A stretch of 12,816 nucleotides of DNA from JAFAHZ01 sp035656415 (GTDB taxonomy: Bacteria; Vulcanimicrobiota; Vulcanimicrobiia; Vulcanimicrobiales; Vulcanimicrobiaceae). Below are positions 1 through 5,769 of this stretch, in pieces. The number at the start of each line of letters is the position of its first letter. Within the stretch, counting starts at the first letter, position 1. Where the stretch lies: positions 1 to 12,816 of the forward strand of contig DASRSM010000088.1 in assembly GCA_035656415.1 (NCBI GenBank). Direction: 5' to 3'. Below the pieces are notes generated by a model. That model ran no database searches. It had not been told where the DNA came from and saw nothing but the letters and a program-made list of their open reading frames with translations. The position numbers were made by a program, and so were the translations under genes.

Positions 1-1054
1 AAAGCGACTTGAAGAGCGCGCTGTAGATCGCAAACGGCGCCAGCGGACTTGCGGTCACGGCGATATCGGTTTCGCTGCGCATCGTGCAGCCGCTATCGGT
101 TTGCCACGCGGGTTTTGCAACGATAGCGCTGCAACCGCTACCGGTCGCGCCGCACGGACCGCCGCATCCTTGATTTGCGAGGTCGTTCCACACGACTTCG
201 TGCCACTTGCCCTTCTTATGCGTTAATCGCGTGCCTCCGACGCAAACGACGTTCGCGTACGTGCACGGCATCTGCGGACCGCCGCCATACTTTTTGCCGC
301 CGCCGGAATCGCCGGAGCTCGCAATAATCAAATGGCCCGGCTGGTTGAACGCCGCGGGGGCCGCCGGAAGCGCTTCACCGCCGCCGTATGAATTGGTGAT
401 GACGTTCGCTCCCAAGCGCGCGGCCGACGCAACCGCTCCATATAACGAGGTGCTGGTTTGCTTCGAAGCCTCCAGCAGCACGATCTTGCACTTCGGACAC
501 GCGGCCGATACCGCGTCGAGATCGAGCGTTTCTTCAAACGTCCATCCGATTTTATTCGACGAGGTTTTCGGCTGCGGCGGCAACGGCGACGATTGACCGT
601 TTTCGTTGAGGATCCGCAAGCATTTGTTCTTGATGGTGCACGGCGGTAACCCCGCCGCCTTACGATACGTCGCGAGATCCGATTCGGCGGTGTCGTTACC
701 GTACGCGTCGACGATCGCAACCGTTTGACCGCCGCCTTTGCTCGTGTCGAGCCCGTACGCGGATTGAATTTGCGCGGGCGTATAACCGACGCCTTTGGGA
801 ATCGCGTTCGGGAGCTCCGACTGCGGACGCAAATCGGTACGCATCCACGCGAAGCAGCGCATCTCGCCGGGCGCTTCGACCGGCGGACACACCGGACGAA
901 CGGCATCGATTCGCGTTAGCGGATAGTAGCCGTCGTCGGGACCGAGCCCTTCGGAGTTTGGTGCGACGATGCCCGATCCCGGGATAGCGCCGGAACAGGC
1001 AGTTAACGCGACGATGCACGAAAAGGCAACGGCGCGTAAGGTCAAACGAATCAC
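1..1054 (-). CDS. S53 (sedolisin) family peptidase, predicted lipoprotein; 3' end cut by window edge
   Basis: Secreted acid-type serine-carboxyl peptidase; the first 351 codons are in the window. Start GTG at 1054 is chosen because GGAGG (1067-1063 on the minus strand) lies 8 nt upstream. Residues 1-19 form a signal peptide with lipobox LTAC (Cys20), so export and lipid anchoring are likely. The catalytic domain begins near residue 88 (GYTPAQIQSAYGL, then QTVAIVDAYG). Glu174 and Asp178 in WTFEETLDLD fit the sedolisin ExxxD pair; Asp249 in SSGDSG fits the oxyanion-hole Asp. The catalytic Ser (GTS motif) would lie past the left edge. Many cysteines (139/145, 186/189, several after 265) suggest disulfides. 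Only about 65 residues separate Cys20 from the catalytic domain, so the long activation prodomain of classical sedolisins is absent. Subtilisin (S8) is less likely because no HGT-type histidine motif is present. Family call is firm; substrate unknown. Confidence 0.87.
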   Translation of the reverse strand, partial: MIRLTLRAVAFSCIVALTACSGAIPGSGIVAPNSEGLGPDDGYYPLTRIDAVRPVCPPVEAPGEMRCFAWMRTDLRPQSELPNAIPKGVGYTPAQIQSAYGLDTSKGGGQTVAIVDAYGNDTAESDLATYRKAAGLPPCTIKNKCLRILNENGQSSPLPPQPKTSSNKIGWTFEETLDLDAVSAACPKCKIVLLEASKQTSTSLYGAVASAARLGANVITNSYGGGEALPAAPAAFNQPGHLIIASSGDSGGGKKYGGGPQMPCTYANVVCVGGTRLTHKKGKWHEVVWNDLANQGCGGPCGATGSGCSAIVAKPAWQTDSGCTMRSETDIAVTASPLAPFAIYSALFKSL

Positions 1055-1062
1055 GAAGGGGG

Positions 1063-1067
1063 CCTCC
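1063..1067 (-). promoter_or_regulatory. Shine-Dalgarno site of the S53 peptidase gene
   Basis: The minus strand reads GGAGG here, 8 nt before the GTG at 1054. This decides the start over an in-frame ATG at 1087, which would put the ribosome site inside the coding region and spoil the lipoprotein signal peptide. Confidence 0.7.
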
Positions 1068-1072
1068 AGGAA

Positions 1073-1078
1073 AAGGAG
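1073..1078 (+). promoter_or_regulatory. Shine-Dalgarno site of the alkyltransferase-like gene
   Basis: AAGGAG lies 7 nt before ATG 1086 and decides that start over the far upstream ATG at 969 (which overlaps the divergent peptidase gene) and the ATG at 1107. Only 31 nt separate the two divergent start codons and they hold both ribosome sites, so neither gene has room for a promoter there. I see no convincing -35/-10 pair for either. Confidence 0.7.
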
Positions 1079-1085
1079 CTTTTGC

Positions 1086-1598
1086 ATGCCATTCGGTCCA
1101 TCACCTATGCGCTTAACGATTCTCACACCCTTACCGTTCGTTCTTGAGGTACGAAGCGAGCAAGGTGCCATCGTGGCGGCGGAATTCGTGCGACGCAGGC
1201 GAGCGCCCGCCGCGCGCCGTGACGTCGACCCGCTGCTGCTCGAAGCCGCCGCACAGGTGCGAGCATACTTCGCGCGCCGCTTGCGCCGCTTTGATCTTCC
1301 ATTAAAGTTCGAGGGGACGCCGTTTTCTAGGGCCGTTTGGGAATGCGTTGCGGGGTTATCCTTCGGTGAGTTCGTTTCGTACGCCGACGTAGCGCGCGCG
1401 ATCGGCCGCCCGCTGGCCCACCGCGGCGTCGCGATGGCGATGGGGCGCACCCCGATCGATCTCTTCGTACCGGCGCACCGGGTGGTCGGTGCCGACGGCA
1501 GGGTCAAAGGCGCCACTCCGGGCGGACCGCGGACGGCGCTGGTAGCCTTCGAGCGCAAGGGGCGAGCGCTCGCCAGGGGCAAAGTGCCGATGGCATGA
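1086..1598 (+). CDS. Alkyltransferase-like protein (MGMT/Ogt homologue with Ala in place of the active-site Cys)
   Basis: 170-residue homologue of O6-methylguanine-DNA methyltransferase. The N-terminal region (1-75) is followed by the DNA-binding/active-site domain: FSRAVWE (80-86), GEFVSYADVARAIGRP (94-109) with the conserved Tyr99, HRGVA with the base-flipping Arg113, and V128-P-A-H-R132, where the family has PCHR. Ala130 (GCG, 1473-1475) removes the alkyl acceptor. The Asn normally preceding PI is Thr122, and the Tyr of the GYxGG loop is missing (GATPGG, 142-147), while His131 and Glu156 are kept. It therefore cannot repair by alkyl transfer. Known Cys-less alkyltransferase-like proteins (Trp or Ala variants) bind O6-alkylguanine and flag it to nucleotide excision repair or affect transcription; that role is inferred here. 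Its stop overlaps the receptor start (ATGA, 1595-1598), implying translational coupling to envelope genes, an unusual context. Confidence 0.85.
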   Translation: MPFGPSPMRLTILTPLPFVLEVRSEQGAIVAAEFVRRRRAPAARRDVDPLLLEAAAQVRAYFARRLRRFDLPLKFEGTPFSRAVWECVAGLSFGEFVSYADVARAIGRPLAHRGVAMAMGRTPIDLFVPAHRVVGADGRVKGATPGGPRTALVAFERKGRALARGKVPMA

Positions 1599-4500
1599 CC
1601 CTTCGACGGAGTTTATCCCGAGCTATGTCGAGGGGCGGCTACGGCGTTGCGCTCGGGGTGACATTTCTCATCGCCGCAGCAATGGCTGCGGGGGCCAGGG
1701 CCGCCACGGTCGGATCGATGCACGGAGTCGCCGTCGACCTCGCCGACCGCCGCCCGCTGGCGGGCGTCCAAGTCGGGATCACCGCACCCTCAGGAAGGTA
1801 TTCGGCCGTTACCGACGCGCACGGCTTCTACGCGATCGTCGGCATCATTCCGGATACGTATACGATCGACGCAAGCGCGAAGGGCTATCGTGCGTTTCAC
1901 GAGGCCGGCATCACGATCACGCAAGATTCCAACATCGCCTTCGACGTTGCGCTGCAACGCGAAGCGCTGCGTCAGATCGGTCACGTGACCGCGCATTCGG
2001 CGTCGTTTCCGGTACAAGCGCATCAGCCGGTCGACGTGTACGTCGTAACGCCGCACGAGCAGTCGCAGCTCGGCGGCCTGCCCGCGTTCGATAACGAGGC
2101 ACAACTTCTCAACACGTTGCCGGGCGCGACGCTCGTCGGCGGCGCGTCGGGAAGCGGGCTGATCGGCGGCTTTGCGGCGGTACGCGGCGGTCTCGCCAAT
2201 CAACTCGGTTATCAGCTCGACGGCATCGACGCCACCGATCCGGTTACCGGCTACTTTATCAACAACACCATTCTCAACGGATCGCAGGCGGTCGACCTTA
2301 CGGCCGGTCCGGGTGACGCCAGCAAAGGCGGCTCGGGTTCGGGATTCGTGAACATCGTCACGAAAGCCGGAAGCTATCCGTCCAGCGGCTTCGTGCAGTT
2401 CGAAGGCGGCGGTCCCGCATTCGAACACAACCTCGACGTTGAATACGGCACCGCGACGCCGAACAAGCGCTACTCGCTATTCGTCAGCGGTCGATACGGA
2501 CGCGACTTCGGCGGCGTCACCGCGCCGCCGTTCGGCAACACGTATGGGGGGACGTCCACGTCGTTTCCGGACACGGTGGGACAAGCCCAGTTTGAAACCA
2601 CCAACGATACGGTCGTGAACGGACTCATCCACTTCGGCCGCAACGACGCCAACACGATTCAGCTGTGGAGCGTTTGGGGCGCGAATAAATTGACGGGCGG
2701 TTACGGCATCGATCCCTTAACGTATCCCTATTACACCGGCCAGTCGCAGTACCAGCAGATCTACGCGGCAGCACCTCAGCTTCTCGGCGTTCAGGCGCAG
2801 AAGTTCGGTATTCCGATCCTCAACTCGAACGCGACGAACTCCTCGCTATCGCAAAAAGACACGCTCGCGCTGATGCCGTTCTTTCCCGGCCAGACCGGGC
2901 CGAACGAGCCGATCGGTTCGGTTCCCAACGAAGTGACGACCTACAACCTCATGAAGATCGCGTACTCGCGCGCGATCGGGTCGCGCGCCTACCTCAACGC
3001 GCGTGTCTACCGGACGCAGAATAACGTCGTCGACGTCTTCAACGATCCGAACAACGTGCTCTTTGGTTACGGCCTGCCGGCGGTCGGCTTCTCCGACAAC
3101 GACGTAACGCGCGCGACGCAGAACACCGGCTTCGCCCTCGATCTACAGCAAGTCGTCGGCAACAACCACATGATCTCGGTTGGTTACGACTACCGCTTTT
3201 CGCGTGCAAACCTCGTGGGCTACGTCGTTTCGCCGACGATGTTTTTCGCCGGCCCGACGATCGCGGATTTTCTGCCGGCGGATCCGTACTTGCCGGCCAC
3301 GGGTTCGAGCGGGACGCCGGGCGCTTTTTACGGGAAACGGTATCCGGCGTTCAATGAGTCGATCGACAACGACATGTACCGAACGTCGTTTTACGCGACC
3401 GACGACTGGAACGCCACGGATCGCTTCATGGTGCAAGCCGGGTTGCGTTACGACAAACAGCTCGTTCCGACGTCTGCCGGAACCTATGAGGCCAACGCAC
3501 TCGACCCGCGCGTCTATGCCACCTGGACGATCGGACGTAAACGCGATACCGTGCTGCGTGCCGGCTACGGACATGCCGCAACCTTCGCGCCGCTGTTTCA
3601 GCTCGTTTCGGAATACACGCCGCCGATCGGGTACAAACAGTATCCGGCGACGCTCCCGATCTGCGGCGGCCCGAGCGCCAACTTCCAGGCGAAGTGTCCG
3701 AACTATTACGACGAGCTCGTCAACGCGTGGTGGCAAGGCTTCGGCATCGATCCCGTCAGTTTTTCACGCCCGCAGCAATCCGACAGTTACGACTTTTCCT
3801 TCGAGCACGCGTTCCCGAAGGATATTGGATTGAAGGTCACCTACTTTGAACGCCGCGATTACGACGTTATCGTCAACAGCCAGCAGGTGACGGTAACGCC
3901 GCAAGGCGCGGTAATCCCAGGAACGATCTCCGTTACCAATCAAGGCCGCGCTCAAACGGCCGGCTTAGAGTTTCAGCTCTCACGGCAAGTGCCGCAAGGG
4001 CTTTCGGTGCAATTCAACGCGACGTATACCAATCAGTTCGTCAACTACGTCACGAACAACGCGTTTCGTCCCTCCGTGCAGCCGGCATTGCTGGCAACCG
4101 GCGCGCTGTTCCATCCGCCGTATCTCTCGCCGCTGACCGCCGCGCTTACGCTTGACTATCATCACAAGGAATGGGAGGTCGATCCGATCTTCCGGTTCGA
4201 GAACGGCTACCCGATCGGCATTTGGGCGATGGATCCGGTCTACGTCAACGGTACGCCAATGTTCGTTCCGAACACGAACCTGTACGGCGGGTTCGGCAGC
4301 CAGTTCTGTTATTACGTCGATCCGCAAACGCCGGGAACGCCGTCGCATCCGCATATCATCGGCTCGACCGGCGGCGGCTGCAGCGCCACGCTCAACGGTG
4401 CGTTGACGCACCGCGCGATGTTTATGAATCTCCTCGTCGCGCGCTCGTTCGAGAACGGTCACGTGACGCTCGGGCTCGAGCTGCAGAATCTGCTCGGCAA

Positions 4501-4690
4501 CTACGCCAACTATCCGTACTACAATCCAGGTTACGTTAATAACGGCTACGGCGCGTTCGGTCCGGGCTCGGGGGCAAATCCGGTCTTCGGATTACCGGGC
4601 GCGGTGAAAGCGTATCCCGCCGGCCCGTTTTTCACGATTCCGTCGGGATTCGGCCGCCAGTTCACGCTCTTCTCGAGGTTTACGCTGTGA
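1595..4690 (+). CDS. TonB-dependent receptor with N-terminal carboxypeptidase regulatory-like domain
   Basis: Outer-membrane beta-barrel receptor of 1031 residues, likely taking up or binding a large substrate with TonB energy. Signal peptide at residues 1-37 (hydrophobic run GVALGVTFLIAAAMAAG, then ARA). Residues about 40-122 form a CarboxypepD_reg-like beta domain (VDLADRRPLAGVQVGI, DAHGFYAIVGIIPDTYTI, VALQ). VDVYVVTPHE (about 146-155) may be a TonB box. The plug follows (about 160-260), with AVRGG, YQLDGIDATDP and the typical plug end GSGSGFVNIVTKAGS. The rest is barrel: alternating aromatic strands, DDWNATDRFMVQAGLRYDKQ, and a C-terminal strand GRQFTLFSRFTL ending in an aliphatic residue. 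ATG 1595 is taken because it overlaps the preceding stop; ATG 1625 is a possible alternative that still leaves a signal peptide. It overlaps the next gene by 4 nt. Substrate cannot be told from sequence; the domain plan matches Oar/SusC-like receptors. Confidence 0.88.
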   Translation: MTLRRSLSRAMSRGGYGVALGVTFLIAAAMAAGARAATVGSMHGVAVDLADRRPLAGVQVGITAPSGRYSAVTDAHGFYAIVGIIPDTYTIDASAKGYRAFHEAGITITQDSNIAFDVALQREALRQIGHVTAHSASFPVQAHQPVDVYVVTPHEQSQLGGLPAFDNEAQLLNTLPGATLVGGASGSGLIGGFAAVRGGLANQLGYQLDGIDATDPVTGYFINNTILNGSQAVDLTAGPGDASKGGSGSGFVNIVTKAGSYPSSGFVQFEGGGPAFEHNLDVEYGTATPNKRYSLFVSGRYGRDFGGVTAPPFGNTYGGTSTSFPDTVGQAQFETTNDTVVNGLIHFGRNDANTIQLWSVWGANKLTGGYGIDPLTYPYYTGQSQYQQIYAAAPQLLGVQAQKFGIPILNSNATNSSLSQKDTLALMPFFPGQTGPNEPIGSVPNEVTTYNLMKIAYSRAIGSRAYLNARVYRTQNNVVDVFNDPNNVLFGYGLPAVGFSDNDVTRATQNTGFALDLQQVVGNNHMISVGYDYRFSRANLVGYVVSPTMFFAGPTIADFLPADPYLPATGSSGTPGAFYGKRYPAFNESIDNDMYRTSFYATDDWNATDRFMVQAGLRYDKQLVPTSAGTYEANALDPRVYATWTIGRKRDTVLRAGYGHAATFAPLFQLVSEYTPPIGYKQYPATLPICGGPSANFQAKCPNYYDELVNAWWQGFGIDPVSFSRPQQSDSYDFSFEHAFPKDIGLKVTYFERRDYDVIVNSQQVTVTPQGAVIPGTISVTNQGRAQTAGLEFQLSRQVPQGLSVQFNATYTNQFVNYVTNNAFRPSVQPALLATGALFHPPYLSPLTAALTLDYHHKEWEVDPIFRFENGYPIGIWAMDPVYVNGTPMFVPNTNLYGGFGSQFCYYVDPQTPGTPSHPHIIGSTGGGCSATLNGALTHRAMFMNLLVARSFENGHVTLGLELQNLLGNYANYPYYNPGYVNNGYGAFGPGSGANPVFGLPGAVKAYPAGPFFTIPSGFGRQFTLFSRFTL

Positions 4691-5769
4691 AACGCCGTGC
4701 GTTGCTCGTGTTTCTTCTTACCGCTTGTACGACCGGACAGGCGAATACGACCCCGCCGGTGACGACCGGCGGCGGTCCGGGTAACGGAAGCGTTGTTTTG
4801 CAGCTATCGCTGGGCACCGCAAACCTCAGCGGACTCAACCAAGGCGTCAACGTTTTCGAAACGTTTCGCGGCACGCAAGGCTATACCGCGATTCCGATTA
4901 CCACCGCAACGCTGACGGGACCGCCCGGATTGCAAGGACCCAAGCATTCGAAAGATCCCGGAAGCGGCAAAGGCGCGATTCCGATCGGTGCGGCATCGAA
5001 TCAGTTTTCGATCGGCGCCGCGGGAACGACGAGCGTTTTAGCCGCCGCCGACGGATTCGGCATCGGTCCGCCGGGTTGCAGCTGCGCCGGCATCAACTTC
5101 TATCCGTTCCAGCCGCAGTTTGCCGACGCTGCCGCAAAGTTGACGTTCTCGGGTGGAACCGAGCCATTCTATGGCGGACCGCCGGCGTATCCGCCGACGA
5201 CGCTTGCCCCCAGCGCGCTGTCGTCGCTCGTGCAGATCCCCTCGAGCTGGTCGGAAGGTTTCTACATTATGGCCTTCAACAAGCTGCCGCCGGCCGGAAA
5301 GTACACCCTGACCGTGTCGTACTCGCAAAACGGCAAGACGACGGCGCAACGAGCGAGTGCCGATTTTCATCCGGCTTTGCTGCCCGCGTTCGCCCACGTG
5401 ACCGCGCATTCCGACCATAAGGGCGGCGCGGTCGTAAGCCTACAATTCCCTCGCGGCGTCAAGCAGGCGTTAGTGAACATCATCGACGCGAACGTTCCGC
5501 CCGCACCGTCGTCGACGCCGTGCAACAGGGGTTTAGGTTTTGCAACGCTGCGTTTCGATCGCAGCGGCACGCAATCGGTACCCGACAATCTCGGAAATTA
5601 CGGTAAAGGCGGAGCGGCGACGTTCTGCAAAGGCGACTTGCTCAACATTCAGGTGATCGGATTCGATTACGACGACTTCACCATCGGGCCGCCGGGAAAC
5701 ACCACGCAGCGACCGCGACTGCCCGCGCGCGCGGATCTGACTTACTCGACGACCGTCATCATCGAATAG
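4687..5769 (+). CDS. Glycine-rich lipoprotein of unknown function, partner of the TonB-dependent receptor
   Basis: 360 residues, no family recognised. The GTG start at 4687 overlaps the receptor stop (GTGA), and the first residues MKRRALLVFLLTAC form a short lipoprotein signal with lipobox LTAC (Cys14), so the product is probably anchored in the envelope. The body is rich in Gly, Pro, Ser and Thr with beta-type stretches. GPPGCSCAG (about 130-138) and a later Cys pair (STPC, TFCKGD) may be disulfides. Residues about 195-225 (NKLPPAGKYTLTVSYSQNGK) look like an immunoglobulin-type beta segment. The position after a SusC/Oar-like receptor suggests a surface lipoprotein working with it, analogous in arrangement, not sequence, to SusD. 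The last 28 nt overlap the 3' end of the convergent transporter gene. Role is inferred from context only. Confidence 0.75.
   Translation: MKRRALLVFLLTACTTGQANTTPPVTTGGGPGNGSVVLQLSLGTANLSGLNQGVNVFETFRGTQGYTAIPITTATLTGPPGLQGPKHSKDPGSGKGAIPIGAASNQFSIGAAGTTSVLAAADGFGIGPPGCSCAGINFYPFQPQFADAAAKLTFSGGTEPFYGGPPAYPPTTLAPSALSSLVQIPSSWSEGFYIMAFNKLPPAGKYTLTVSYSQNGKTTAQRASADFHPALLPAFAHVTAHSDHKGGAVVSLQFPRGVKQALVNIIDANVPPAPSSTPCNRGLGFATLRFDRSGTQSVPDNLGNYGKGGAATFCKGDLLNIQVIGFDYDDFTIGPPGNTTQRPRLPARADLTYSTTVIIE

Noticed and set aside
328..906. Arg-rich minus-strand ORF of 192 aa
   Set aside because: Out-of-frame shadow of the S53 peptidase; the overlapping frame has clear family motifs and a ribosome site.
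1..1054. Subtilisin (S8) family call
   Set aside because: No HGT-type histidine motif; the ExxxD pair and SSGDSG fit S53.
969..1085. Upstream ATG extension of the alkyltransferase-like gene
   Set aside because: It would overlap the start of the divergent peptidase and bypass a good AAGGAG site before ATG 1086; the extra residues are basic and unlike the family.
1086..1598. Active O6-methylguanine methyltransferase (ogt)
   Set aside because: The active-site Cys is Ala, so alkyl transfer is not possible.
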